Below are positions 17,415 to 26,611 of a stretch of 63,045 bases of DNA, one piece after another. Both the position numbers and the translations under genes were made by a program. The notes below the pieces were generated by a model. It saw nothing but the letters and a program-made list of their open reading frames with translations. It made no database searches and had not been told where the DNA came from. Source of the stretch: Roseateles toxinivorans (GTDB taxonomy: Bacteria > Pseudomonadota > Gammaproteobacteria > Burkholderiales > Burkholderiaceae_C); NCBI GenBank assembly GCA_945898095.1, contig CAMDHE010000013.1, positions 1 to 63,045 of the forward strand, in the 5' to 3' direction. Every line of letters begins with the position of its first letter. The first letter of the stretch is position 1.

Positions 17415-18914
17415 ATGCACGCCAAGGCGCAACCCCTCAAGATCGCCATCCTGGCCATGGGTGGCGAAGGTGGCGGGGTGCTGGCCGACTGGATCGTCGA
17501 CCTCGGCGAGCACAACGGCCACATCGCGCAGACCACCTCGGTACCGGGCGTCGCGCAGCGTACCGGCGCGACGATCTACTACGTCGAATTGTTCCCCGCT
17601 GCTGCGGCCGAACAGGCTGGCGCTGCGCCTGTGCTGGCGCTGATGCCGCTGCCCGGCGACGTTGACATAGTGCTGGCCTCCGAGCTGATGGAAGCCGGCC
17701 GCGCCGTGCAACGTGGCCTGGTGACGCCGGACCGCACCACCTTGATCGCTTCTACCCATCGCGTCTATGCCATCGCCGAAAAAATCGCCATGGGCGATGG
17801 CCGCGCCGACGACGCGACGCTGCTGGCGCTGGCACAAGCTGCGGCTCGACGCTTCGTCGGTTACGACATGGCGCAGGCTGCCGAGCAGAGCGGCAGCGTG
17901 ATCAGCGCAGTGATCTTCGGCAGCCTGGCGGGCACCGGCTTGCTCCCATTCACGCGCGCCCAGTTCGAAGCCACGATCGGCCGCGGAGGTGTCGGCGTCA
18001 AACCCAGTCTGAAGGCTTTCGGTGCGGCCTTTGAACATGCGTCGCACCTTGCGCCGACGACGAGCGCGAAGGCGAGCGCAGCGGTGGCGCTGCCTCGATC
18101 CCCGCACCCCGAAGTCCAAGCCCTCATAGAGCGCGCCGCCAAGGCCTTCGAAGGCGCTGCGTTGACCATCGTCCTGGAAGGCCTGCGTCGTCTGGTCGAC
18201 TATCAGGATCCAGCTTACGCTGCCTTGTACCTCGATCGTTTGGACAAGGTACGCGCCGTGGTGCGCGGGGGTGAACTCACGCTGGAAGTAGCGCGCCATC
18301 TTGCACTGTGGATGTCTTACGAAGACACCATTCGCGTCGCCGACCTGAAGACGCGCGGCTCGCGTTTCGAGCGCGTGCGCGACGAGGTCAAGGCTGCGCC
18401 GGGCCAAATGCTGTCCATTAACGAGTACATGCATCCGCGCCTGCAGGAGATCGCCGACACCATGCCAGCCGGCTTGGGCCGTTGGCTACTGGCGTCTGGC
18501 ACGCCGAGGCGATGGGTGGAGCGTCTCGCATCCAAGGGCAGGGTGGTGCGGACGAGTTCGCTGCGCGGCTATTTGATGTTGACCTTCTTGGCCGGACTGC
18601 GGCGCTGGCGCCGCAGCACGTTGCGCTTTGTCCATGAGAACGGGCGCATCGAGGCCTGGCTTGCCGAGATTCACCACGTATCCGACAGCGACCCGGCGCT
18701 GGCCACCGAGATCGCACGCTGCCAGCGCCTCGTCAAGGGCTACGGCGACACCCATGAGCGCGGGTTGCGCAACTATGCCTTGCTGCGCAGCGCCTGGCAG
18801 CGCGGCGGCCCGCGCATGACGGCCACACTGCTGGCCGAGTTGCGCCAGGCTGCCTTGGCCGACGAGCATGGCAAGGCACTCGCAACCGCGCTGCAGCAGC
18901 ATGCGTTGGCCTGA
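17415..18914 (+). CDS. iorB: Indolepyruvate oxidoreductase-like beta subunit with DUF6537-type tail
   Basis: Predicted 499-aa partner of IorA. The N-terminal about 190 residues are the gamma-type 2-oxoacid:acceptor oxidoreductase domain (ILAMGGEGGGVLADWI, TTSVPGVAQRTGATIYYVE). The rest is a long helical tail of the DUF6537 kind seen in IorB of this two-subunit type. The start ATG 17415 lies directly after the iorA stop; the in-frame upstream extension overlaps iorA and is not used. Confidence 0.88.
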   Translation: MHAKAQPLKIAILAMGGEGGGVLADWIVDLGEHNGHIAQTTSVPGVAQRTGATIYYVELFPAAAAEQAGAAPVLALMPLPGDVDIVLASELMEAGRAVQRGLVTPDRTTLIASTHRVYAIAEKIAMGDGRADDATLLALAQAAARRFVGYDMAQAAEQSGSVISAVIFGSLAGTGLLPFTRAQFEATIGRGGVGVKPSLKAFGAAFEHASHLAPTTSAKASAAVALPRSPHPEVQALIERAAKAFEGAALTIVLEGLRRLVDYQDPAYAALYLDRLDKVRAVVRGGELTLEVARHLALWMSYEDTIRVADLKTRGSRFERVRDEVKAAPGQMLSINEYMHPRLQEIADTMPAGLGRWLLASGTPRRWVERLASKGRVVRTSSLRGYLMLTFLAGLRRWRRSTLRFVHENGRIEAWLAEIHHVSDSDPALATEIARCQRLVKGYGDTHERGLRNYALLRSAWQRGGPRMTATLLAELRQAALADEHGKALATALQQHALA

Positions 18915-18926
18915 GGAAGACGCCCG

Positions 18927-19916
18927 ATGAACGACAACTCCACCCTGCAGATGCGTGTTGTCCAGGCCAATGAACTCAACCCGCTGATCCGCGAGTTCCG
19001 ACTATGTGCTGCCGATGGCGCCCCGCTGCCCGGCTTCACCGCAGGCTCGCATGTGCGCGTGCGGGTCAGGCTGGCCGATGGCAGCTTAGACTGGCGCCAC
19101 TACTCGCTGGTCAATTTCTCGCCGGCGCCGGATGCCACTGCCAAGCCGGCCGAGTATGTGATCGCCGTGCGCAAGGAAGAGCCGGGGCGCGGCGGCTCGC
19201 AGTTCATGCACATGCGACTGGTCGAAGGCGATCTGCTGACCATCGAGGCACCGACCAATCAGTTCCCCGTCGGCGCGCATTCGGGTACCGCTGTGATGGT
19301 GGCCGGTGGCATCGGTGTCACGCCGCTCACGGCCATGGCGGCTCGTCGCCGCGCCGACGATTTGCCGGTGCGCATGGTTTATGCCGGCCGCAGCCGCGAG
19401 CTGATGGCCTACCTGTCCGAGTTGCAGGCGCTGCTGGGTAGCGACCTGACGGCGCATGCTGACGACGAGATCGGCAAACCGGTCGATGTGGCCGCACTCC
19501 TCGATGCCTGCGGGCCGATGGACGAACTCTATGTCTGCGGCCCGGGCTCGATGCTCCACGCCGTGCAGCAAGAGGCCGAAAGCCGGGGCTGGCCGCGCGA
19601 GCGCGTGCACTTCGAGGTGTTCGCTCCGGCATTGCATGTCGCGGGCGACAGTGTCATCGAGGTCGTGCTCTCTCAAAGCGGCAAGACGCTCAGCGTGCCG
19701 GCCGACAAGACAATCCTGCAATGTCTGATCGATGCTGGCTGTGACCCGCTGTTCGACTGCCAGCGCGGCGAGTGCGGCGTCTGCGTCGTGCCGGTGATCG
19801 AAGGCGCCATCGACCACCGCGACCATGTGTTGTCCCAGACCGAGAAGGATGGCGGCAAGTTGATCCAGGTTTGTGTGTCCCGTGCCAAGGGCGCGCGCTT
19901 GGTGCTCGATCTGTAG
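18927..19916 (+). CDS. Ferredoxin-NAD(P) reductase of a Rieske oxygenase (class IA type)
   Basis: Predicted 329-aa electron-transfer protein with the phthalate-dioxygenase-reductase order: flavin domain (RHYSLVNF, about residues 54-61), NAD domain (VAGGIGVTPLTAM, then YVCGPGSM), and a C-terminal plant-type 2Fe-2S domain with CQRGECGVC and a distal Cys in IQVCVSRA. It would pass electrons from NAD(P)H directly to the Rieske oxygenase encoded next. Start ATG 18927 follows a GAGGAAG-like site 12 bases after iorB. Confidence 0.93.
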   Translation: MNDNSTLQMRVVQANELNPLIREFRLCAADGAPLPGFTAGSHVRVRVRLADGSLDWRHYSLVNFSPAPDATAKPAEYVIAVRKEEPGRGGSQFMHMRLVEGDLLTIEAPTNQFPVGAHSGTAVMVAGGIGVTPLTAMAARRRADDLPVRMVYAGRSRELMAYLSELQALLGSDLTAHADDEIGKPVDVAALLDACGPMDELYVCGPGSMLHAVQQEAESRGWPRERVHFEVFAPALHVAGDSVIEVVLSQSGKTLSVPADKTILQCLIDAGCDPLFDCQRGECGVCVVPVIEGAIDHRDHVLSQTEKDGGKLIQVCVSRAKGARLVLDL

Positions 19917-19925
19917 GAGGTTTGC

Positions 19926-21257
19926 ATGAGCAAGTACCGAGACAATCCCGAGGCCGTCGCGGCGCTGGTGCGCGACACCGAGATCCACAAGGACTGCTAT
20001 GTCGACGAGGAATTGTTCCGACTCGAGATGGAGAATTTGTTCGCCAACACCTGGGTCTATGTCGGCCACGCCAGCCAGGTATCCAGGGTGGGCGACTTCT
20101 ACTCCACGACCGTCGGTGACCAGGCCGTGGTCATGGTGCGTCACACTGATCAGTCAGTGCGCGTGCTGTACAACCGCTGTGCCCACAAGGGCGTGCAGGT
20201 CGCGCCCGATGGTTGCGGCAATACCGGCAAGTTCTTCCGCTGCCCTTATCACGCATGGACTTACAAGACCGACGGCTCGCTGCTCGCCATACCGTTGAAG
20301 AAGGGCTATGACTTCCCCGAGTTCGACGCCTGCGAGGCCAAGCGCGGCATGAAGCCCGTGGGTGAGGTCAAGGTTTATCGCGATTTCGTTTTTTGCCGTC
20401 TGAACCCCGAAGGCGTGGGTTTCGAGGAATTCTTCGGCGATTCGCTTTCGACCCTCGACAACATGGTCGACCGCTCACCCGAGGGCAAGCTCGAAGTCAC
20501 GGGCGGTGTGATGCGATACATGCACCGATGCAACTGGAAGATGCTGGTCGACAACCAGACGGACACCTGCCACCCGATGGTGGCGCACGAATCCTCGGCC
20601 GGCACCGCCGTCAAGGTCTGGCAGGCCGCGGCTGAGGGCACGCCCAAGCCAATGGCGGTGGAGCTGTTCGCGCCTTTCATCAACTCCTACGAGTTCTTCG
20701 AGAACATGGGCATCCGGGTGTGGGTCAACGGCCACGGCCACACCGGCGTCGCTGATTCGATCCATGCCGCCTACTCGCCTGCACCTGGCTACCTGGAGAG
20801 CATGGTCGCCGCCTACGGCGAAGAGCGCGCGAAGCGGATCCTGGGCGATGTACGTCACAACACGGTGTATTTCCCGAACATCATGGTCAAGGGGCCGATC
20901 CAGACCCTGCGCCTTTTCAAGCCGATCGCCGCCGATAGGACATTGGTCGAGTCATGGACCTTTCGGCTCGTCGGCGCGCCCGATCTGCTGCTTGAGCGCA
21001 CCCTCATGTACAACCGTCTGGTCAATGCGCCGACCTCGGTGGTCGGACACGACGACCTGGAGATGTATGAGCGCGCGCAGCAGGGGCTGCAGACGCGTGC
21101 CGCACATTGGGTCAATGTCGGCCGGCTTTACAGCCCGACCGAACATGGCCAGACCAATGCGGTAACAAACGGCACGAACGAATGGCAGATGCGTGCCCAG
21201 ATGCGCGCATGGGTGAAGTACATGACAGCCTCGATGAAACATGGAGTTTCTGCATGA
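19926..21257 (+). CDS. Rieske aromatic-ring oxygenase, alpha subunit
   Basis: Predicted 443-aa catalytic subunit. Rieske 2Fe-2S ligands are Cys85, His87, Cys106 and His109. The mononuclear iron site follows the naphthalene-dioxygenase spacing, with bridging Asp213 and iron ligands His216 and His221 (DTCHPMVAH). The third carboxylate is probably in GHDDLEMYERA near residue 380. An AGGAGG site lies 5 bases before ATG 19926. With the adjacent reductase and beta subunit this is a complete oxygenase; it could be a ring dihydroxylase or an O-/N-demethylating monooxygenase. The alpha-beta composition favours ring hydroxylation. Confidence 0.94.
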   Translation: MSKYRDNPEAVAALVRDTEIHKDCYVDEELFRLEMENLFANTWVYVGHASQVSRVGDFYSTTVGDQAVVMVRHTDQSVRVLYNRCAHKGVQVAPDGCGNTGKFFRCPYHAWTYKTDGSLLAIPLKKGYDFPEFDACEAKRGMKPVGEVKVYRDFVFCRLNPEGVGFEEFFGDSLSTLDNMVDRSPEGKLEVTGGVMRYMHRCNWKMLVDNQTDTCHPMVAHESSAGTAVKVWQAAAEGTPKPMAVELFAPFINSYEFFENMGIRVWVNGHGHTGVADSIHAAYSPAPGYLESMVAAYGEERAKRILGDVRHNTVYFPNIMVKGPIQTLRLFKPIAADRTLVESWTFRLVGAPDLLLERTLMYNRLVNAPTSVVGHDDLEMYERAQQGLQTRAAHWVNVGRLYSPTEHGQTNAVTNGTNEWQMRAQMRAWVKYMTASMKHGVSA

Positions 21258-21736
21258 GTGCACCGACGAAACAACAGTTGATTGACTTCGTCATCGCCGA
21301 AGCCCGCATGCTCGACGAATTGCGCTTCGACGACTGGCTCGGGCTCTTCACCGACGACGCCTACTACTGGATGCCGCTGGCCCATGGTCAAACCGACCCC
21401 AAGTTGCACGCCTCCTTGATGTACGAGGACAAGATGCTGCTGAACGTGCGCATCGAACGCCTGCGTGGCGCACGCACTTTTTCACAGCAGCCAAAGAGCC
21501 GCTGCCACCATCTGCTGCAAACGCCCGAGGTCGAGTCTTGTGATGAGGCTGCTGGCGTCTACACCACCCGCACCGCCTTCCACTATCTCGAGACGCGCAT
21601 GGATGAGCAGACCCTCTACGCTGGTTGGGCCACGCATACGCTGGTGGGGCAGGCAGACGCGCTGCGCATCCGGTTGAAGCGTGTGGACCTCGTCAATTGC
21701 GATGCGGCTTTCGGCAACATCCAGTTGTTCATGTAG
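21254..21736 (+). CDS. Rieske aromatic-ring oxygenase, beta subunit
   Basis: Predicted 160-aa NTF2-fold structural subunit, normal length for the family. Typical features are the N-terminal FDDWLGLFTDDAYYWMPL segment and the C-terminal RVDLVNCDAAFGNIQLFM ending. ATG 21254 overlaps the alpha stop as ATGA, supporting stoichiometric translation. Confidence 0.93.
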   Translation: MSAPTKQQLIDFVIAEARMLDELRFDDWLGLFTDDAYYWMPLAHGQTDPKLHASLMYEDKMLLNVRIERLRGARTFSQQPKSRCHHLLQTPEVESCDEAAGVYTTRTAFHYLETRMDEQTLYAGWATHTLVGQADALRIRLKRVDLVNCDAAFGNIQLFM

Positions 21737-21744
21737 GGCCGGCG

Positions 21745-23379
21745 GTGAGCAATACTGCCTCCACAGTCGCCGCAGCCTTCGCCGCTGCGGCCGCGCGCTG
21801 GCCCGCGCGACCCTTCATTGCCGTTCTGGCCGAGACCGCCGCCATCTACGGCATCGCCGCGGGCGAGTTGAGCTACGCCGACGCGCAGCGGCGCATCTGC
21901 GAATTGCGCGCGGCATATATCTGCGCCGGCTATGGCAACGGCCACCGCGTCGGCTTGATGCTGGAAAACCGCCCGGCCTTCTTCCTGCACTGGTTTGCGC
22001 TCAACGGCCTGGGTGTATCGGTGGTGCCGATCAATGCCGAGTTGCGCGCGGCGGAACTCGAATATCTGGTTGGGCACTCGGAGATTGCACTCGCTGTCGC
22101 CTTGCCGCAGCGGCACGCGGATCTGCGGGCTGCCGCCGCGGCGGCCGGCCGCACGCTGGCGCTGATGGCCGATGGCCAGATACCGCCGGACGCACCGGTT
22201 GAATCGCATCATGCCCAAGGTGCCATCGGCGAACTAGCCGAATGCGCGTTGCTCTACACCTCGGGCACCACGGGCCGTCCCAAGGGCTGCATCCTGCCCA
22301 ACCGCTACTTCCTGCATGCCGGGCGCTGGTACGCCGGCATCGGTGGCATGGCATCACTGCGCCCAGGTGAAGAACGCATGCTCACGCCGCTGCCATTGGT
22401 GCACATGAATGCGATGGCCTACTCTGCGATGGCGATGGTGCTCACGGGGGGGTGCCTGATCGTGCTCGATCGTTTCCATCCCGGCAGTTGGTGGGCCAGC
22501 GTGCGCGAGTCACAAGCCAGCGTCGTGCACTACCTCGGGGTGATGCCGGCCATGTTGATGAAATCTGCGCAACCTGCCGACGACACAAGGCACGCGGTCC
22601 GCTTCGGCTTCGGTGCAGGTGTAGACAAGGCCTTGCATGCGTCCTTTGAGCAGCGCTTTGGCTTCCCACTGCTCGAAGCCTGGGCGATGACCGAGACCGG
22701 CGCTGGTGCGGTAGTCATGGCCCACGACGAACCGCGCTGTGTCGGCACCAGTTGTTTCGGCCGGGAAGGTGCCGACGTCGAGGTCAGAATAGTTGCCGAC
22801 GACGGCAATGAGGCCGGCATCGATCAGCCAGGCGAGCTTTGGGTGCGCCACGCTGGCGTCGACCCGCGTTACGGCTTCTTTGCCGGCTACCTGAAGGATG
22901 CGCAAGCCACGGATGAGGCATGGGCTCAAGGCTGGTTCCACACCGGCGACATCGTGCAGCGCGACGCGCAGGTAATGTTGCACTTCATCGACCGGCGCAA
23001 GAACGTGATTCGCCGAAGCGGCGAGAACATCTCGGCAGTCGAAGTGGAAAGCGTGCTCAACCAGCACCCCGCCGTCAAGACCAGCGCGGTGGCTGCAACG
23101 CCCGATCCCTTGCGCGGCGACGAAGTGCTGGCTTGTGTGGTGCTGCGCGAGGCCATTGCCGAAGCCGACCATGCGGCGCTGGCCGCCAGCATCGTCGAAC
23201 ATGCCTTGGAGCGCCTGGCGTACTACAAGGCGCCGGGCTACGTGGCCTTTCTCGATGCCCTCCCGCTGACCGCGTCGCAAAAAATACAGCGTGGCGAGCT
23301 CAAGGCGCTGGCCTTGGCGCTGCCGGGACAGTCGCACTGCGTCGATACTCGTGCGATGAAGAAGCGCCAGCTCGGATGA
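21745..23379 (+). CDS. Acyl/aryl-CoA ligase (AMP-forming), module 1
   Basis: Predicted 544-aa ANL-superfamily ligase. The P-loop-like YTSGTTGRPKG lies near residue 172, with the AWAMTETG motif, GWFHTGD, the hinge RRKNVIRRSGENIS and a C-terminal catalytic Lys in TASQKIQRGE. It should activate a carboxylate to a CoA thioester with ATP. The start is GTG 21745, 8 bases after the oxygenase beta stop; no ATG fits as well. Its stop overlaps the next start as ATGA (23376-23379), tying the ligase to the thiolase-like protein. Confidence 0.9.
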   Translation: MSNTASTVAAAFAAAAARWPARPFIAVLAETAAIYGIAAGELSYADAQRRICELRAAYICAGYGNGHRVGLMLENRPAFFLHWFALNGLGVSVVPINAELRAAELEYLVGHSEIALAVALPQRHADLRAAAAAAGRTLALMADGQIPPDAPVESHHAQGAIGELAECALLYTSGTTGRPKGCILPNRYFLHAGRWYAGIGGMASLRPGEERMLTPLPLVHMNAMAYSAMAMVLTGGCLIVLDRFHPGSWWASVRESQASVVHYLGVMPAMLMKSAQPADDTRHAVRFGFGAGVDKALHASFEQRFGFPLLEAWAMTETGAGAVVMAHDEPRCVGTSCFGREGADVEVRIVADDGNEAGIDQPGELWVRHAGVDPRYGFFAGYLKDAQATDEAWAQGWFHTGDIVQRDAQVMLHFIDRRKNVIRRSGENISAVEVESVLNQHPAVKTSAVAATPDPLRGDEVLACVVLREAIAEADHAALAASIVEHALERLAYYKAPGYVAFLDALPLTASQKIQRGELKALALALPGQSHCVDTRAMKKRQLG

Positions 23380-24557
23380 TGGCAAACATCACCACACGCA
23401 AGGGTTACGAAGGCATCGCCGTCGCGGTGCCGGTCACGGTGCCCTATATGCGTTACTCGACGCGCAGCGCCCACTGGTTCCTCGGTCAGGCCATCCAGGC
23501 GCTGATCAAACAAAGCGGTGTGCCCAAGGAACAGATCGACGGCCTCACGGTGAGCAGCTTCTCCCTCGGACCCGACACGGCGGTGGGCGTCACTCAGCAC
23601 CTGGGGCTCTCGCCGCGCTGGCTTGACCACATCCCCACCGGCGGCGCCAGCGGCGTGATGGCATTACGCCGCGCCGCGCGTGCGGTTCAGGCGGGTGACG
23701 CCAGCATCGTCGCTTGCGTGGCAGCGGACACCAACCAAGTCGATTCCTTTCGCATGATGCTCGGCAGCTTCAGCAGCTTCGCGCGTGACGCGACCTACCC
23801 CTACGGCTCGGGTGGCCCCAACGCTATATTCGCCTTCATCACCGCCAACTACATGCACAAGTACGGGGCGCGACGCGAGGACTTCGGCCGCATTTGCGTC
23901 GACCAGCGCACCAACGCGCTGGCCTATGGTTCGCGCATGTTCAAGAAGCCTTTGACGCTGGACGAGTACTTGGCCGCGCGGCCCATCGCCGACCCGATCC
24001 ACCTGTTCGACTGCGTGATGCCCTGCGCCGGGGCCGAGGCCTTCCTGGTGATGAGCGAGGAGCGCGCCCGCGACCTCGGCCTGCCCTTCGCCACGATGCG
24101 TGGCGCAATCGAGCGCCACAACGCCTTTTCCACCGACCCCGTGATGGAACGCGGCGGCTGGCTGGTCGACCGCGCCGAGCTCTATGCGATGGCCGATGCA
24201 AAGCCTGCTGACATTGATTTTTTACAGGCCTACGACGACTATCCCGTCATCGTGATGATCCAGTGCGAGGATCTGGGCTTTTGCGACAAGGGCGAGGGCC
24301 CGGCCTTCGTGCGCGCCCACGGTATGACGTTCGCAGGCGACTTCCCCATCAACACCTCAGGCGGCCAGCTCTCCACCGGCCAAGCCGGTGCGGCGGGTGG
24401 CTTCATGGGTGTGACCGAGTCGATTCGGCAGCTCACCAACCACGCCGAGGGCCGCGCTGTGAAGGACGCTCAGCTCGGCCTGATCGGCGGTTTCGGCATG
24501 GTGACCTACGACCGCTGCCTGTGCACCGGCGCGGCGATCCTGGGGCGCTCGTCATGA
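23376..24557 (+). CDS. SCP2-thiolase-like protein without thiolase catalytic residues (Ltp2-like), module 1
   Basis: Predicted 393-aa member of the non-decarboxylating thiolase/lipid-transfer-protein group. At the usual nucleophilic-cysteine position (about residues 86-95) it reads IPTGGASGVM, with no Cys. The usual GHP histidine motif is replaced by TGQAGAAG (334-341). Tyrosines are present at 286 and 289 (QAYDDYP), in the region where Ltp2 aldolases carry an active-site Tyr. Together with the DUF35 protein encoded next, this fits an Ltp2-ChsH2(DUF35)-type retro-aldolase cleaving a beta-hydroxyacyl-CoA, rather than a thiolase. The assignment as aldolase is inference from family knowledge and gene pairing. 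Translationally coupled to the upstream CoA ligase. Confidence 0.82.
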   Translation: MMANITTRKGYEGIAVAVPVTVPYMRYSTRSAHWFLGQAIQALIKQSGVPKEQIDGLTVSSFSLGPDTAVGVTQHLGLSPRWLDHIPTGGASGVMALRRAARAVQAGDASIVACVAADTNQVDSFRMMLGSFSSFARDATYPYGSGGPNAIFAFITANYMHKYGARREDFGRICVDQRTNALAYGSRMFKKPLTLDEYLAARPIADPIHLFDCVMPCAGAEAFLVMSEERARDLGLPFATMRGAIERHNAFSTDPVMERGGWLVDRAELYAMADAKPADIDFLQAYDDYPVIVMIQCEDLGFCDKGEGPAFVRAHGMTFAGDFPINTSGGQLSTGQAGAAGGFMGVTESIRQLTNHAEGRAVKDAQLGLIGGFGMVTYDRCLCTGAAILGRSS

Positions 24558-24567
24558 GGAGACTGGC

Positions 24568-25818
24568 ATGACCATGCCCCTGATGCGCCCCAAGCGCAAG
24601 AACCCGATCCTGCGCACGCGGCAGATGAACCTGCCGCCCTGGGCCCGCAGCCGCGTGGCGATGGGGCTGACAGTGGCCGCCGCCGAGGGCCGCTTCGAGC
24701 TGCAGGTCTGCGAGGACTGCGCCACCGTGCAATACCCGCCGCGTGAAGCCTGCTGCGCTTGCGTGTCGCCGCGCCTGAAGTGGCGGCCGCAATCGGGTGC
24801 CGGGCAGTTGCTTGCCACCACGACGCTCCACCACAGCAACGACCTCTTCTTCCGCGAGCGCCTGCCATGGCGCCTGGGCCTGGTGCATCTGGACGCCGGC
24901 CCGACGCTGATGGTGCACCTGCATGGCGACGTCGGCGACAAGCCCCAGCGCGTGACGGTCGGCGCCCGCCTGGACCGCGCTGGCCGCGCCGTGGTGATTG
25001 GATTCCCTCCATCGGAGACACAGAACATGGCTGACGACAAGATGTTGCGCGAGATGACGAGCGACCCCAGATTCCGCAAAGTGCTGGTCACCGACGGCAA
25101 GACCGGCGTCGGCCAGGCGCTGGTGCGCTCGCTGGTCAAGGCCGGGGCCGACATCGTGTGGGTGGGCCATGCCGAACCCTGGAAGAAGATGCCCGGCCTT
25201 GACGACATCACGGCGCTGCCGCAGGTGACGCTGGTGCCACTGGATCTGACCAACGGGCGCTCGGTGACCGAACTCGCCGGCGAGATCGGCGGCAAAGTCG
25301 ACATCGTCATCAACAACGCCGAGTTGCACCGCAGCTTCGGCATCGCCGCTCGCCGCGGCACTGACGCTGCCAAGGCCGAGATGGACATCAACTACTTCGG
25401 CCTGCTGCGCCTGGCGCAGGAGTTCGGCCCGGCGCTCAGGGGCCGGGCAGCCGACGGCACGATCGGTGCCACCGCATGGGTCAATCTGCTGTCGATCTAC
25501 GCATTGGCCAATTTTCCGCCGCATGGCACTTACTCGGCCAGCAAGGCGGCGGCGCATTCACTCTCGCAATGCCTTCGTGCAGAGATGCGGCCTGCGGGCA
25601 TCCGCGTGGTCCATGTCTTCCCCGGACCGATCGACGACGAATGGAACCAGAACATGCCACCGCCCAAGCTCACGCCCGAGGCCGTGGCCAATGCCATCGT
25701 CAAGGCATTGCGCGATGGGATCGAAGATGTCTACCCGGGCGACGTGGCGCAAGAGTGGCTGGAGCGGTGGCGCGAAAACCCCAAGGTGCTGGAGCGCGAA
25801 CTGGCTGCAGGCGGATGA
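24568..25818 (+). CDS. DUF35 OB-fold domain fused to a short-chain dehydrogenase
   Basis: Predicted 416-aa fusion. Residues about 1-150 form a DUF35 acyl-CoA-associated protein: a rubredoxin-like zinc ribbon (CEDC and CCAC pairs, about 48-66) followed by an OB-fold ending VVIGFPPS. Residues about 165-416 form an SDR with a degenerate cofactor loop (TDGKTGVG), NNAE, and an intact YSASK pair. At the junction an in-frame ATG at 25027 is preceded by GGAG 9 bases upstream, so a separate SDR product could also be translated. DUF35 partners are needed by Ltp2-like aldolases; the SDR could reduce or oxidise the carbonyl released. The stop overlaps the next start as ATGA. Confidence 0.85.
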   Translation: MTMPLMRPKRKNPILRTRQMNLPPWARSRVAMGLTVAAAEGRFELQVCEDCATVQYPPREACCACVSPRLKWRPQSGAGQLLATTTLHHSNDLFFRERLPWRLGLVHLDAGPTLMVHLHGDVGDKPQRVTVGARLDRAGRAVVIGFPPSETQNMADDKMLREMTSDPRFRKVLVTDGKTGVGQALVRSLVKAGADIVWVGHAEPWKKMPGLDDITALPQVTLVPLDLTNGRSVTELAGEIGGKVDIVINNAELHRSFGIAARRGTDAAKAEMDINYFGLLRLAQEFGPALRGRAADGTIGATAWVNLLSIYALANFPPHGTYSASKAAAHSLSQCLRAEMRPAGIRVVHVFPGPIDDEWNQNMPPPKLTPEAVANAIVKALRDGIEDVYPGDVAQEWLERWRENPKVLERELAAGG

Positions 25819-26609
25819 CCATGATGAACAACACCCAACTCCTTGCCGCTCTGGCCGGCGCACTCACCAGCGGCGGCATCCGCGTGGTGGACCTGACTCA
25901 GACGCTCACGCCCGACTTTCCGCAAATCGCCTTGCCGCCCGAGATGGGGCAGTGCTGGCCCTTCCGGATCGAAGAGGTGTCGCACTACGACGAGCGCGGT
26001 CCCGGTTGGTACTGGAACAATTTTTCCTGTGGTGAGCACACCGGCACGCATTTCGACGCGCCGATCCATTGGATATCAGGCCGCCACCTGCCCAACAACG
26101 CAGTCGATACGATTCCTCCACAGCACTTCGTGGCGCCGGCCGTGGTGATTGATTGCGTCGACAAAGTCAAGGCCGATCCGGACTACCTGCTCAGCGTGGC
26201 CGACATCGCGGCCTTCGAGGCTCAGCATGGACGCATCCCTGCGGGCAGTTGGGTGCTGATGCACACCGACTGGAGCAAGCGGCAGGACCCCGAGGCTTAC
26301 CAGAACTTCGACGAGACTGGCCAACACACACCCGGCCCGAGCAGTGAGGCGGTGCAGTTCCTTGTCGAGAAGCGCGACGTGCTCGGTTTCGGTTCCGAGG
26401 CCATCGGCACCGATGCCGGTCAGGGCTACCACCTGCGCCCGCCATACCCCTGCCATTACTTCATGCACGGGGCAGGACGCTACGGCCTGCAATGCCTGAC
26501 CAACCTGGACCAGTTGCCGCCCACCGGCAGCGTGCTGATCTGCCCGCCGCTGAAAATCCAGCAAGGCAGCGGCAGCCCGCTACGTGTGCTGGCACTCGTC
26601 GGAGCCTGA
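25815..26609 (+). CDS. Cyclase-family hydrolase (kynurenine-formamidase-like)
   Basis: Predicted 264-aa metal-dependent hydrolase of the cyclase family. The signature GEHTGTHFDAPIHW (about residues 72-85) supplies the HxGTHxDxPxH metal-binding motif, and VDLTQTLTPDFP near the N-terminus is typical. Relatives include kynurenine formamidase, polyketide cyclases and lactone or isatin hydrolases, so an amide, lactone or cyclic imide may be opened. ATG 25815 overlaps the DUF35-SDR stop (ATGA). Confidence 0.87.
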   Translation: MTMMNNTQLLAALAGALTSGGIRVVDLTQTLTPDFPQIALPPEMGQCWPFRIEEVSHYDERGPGWYWNNFSCGEHTGTHFDAPIHWISGRHLPNNAVDTIPPQHFVAPAVVIDCVDKVKADPDYLLSVADIAAFEAQHGRIPAGSWVLMHTDWSKRQDPEAYQNFDETGQHTPGPSSEAVQFLVEKRDVLGFGSEAIGTDAGQGYHLRPPYPCHYFMHGAGRYGLQCLTNLDQLPPTGSVLICPPLKIQQGSGSPLRVLALVGA

Positions 26610-26611
26610 CA

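Noticed and set aside
17370-18434. A 354-codon minus-strand frame
   Set aside because: It lies antisense to iorB with no recognisable motifs.
19086-20144. A 352-codon minus-strand frame
   Set aside because: It spans the reductase and oxygenase alpha genes antisense, and His/Gly-rich translation indicates a shadow.
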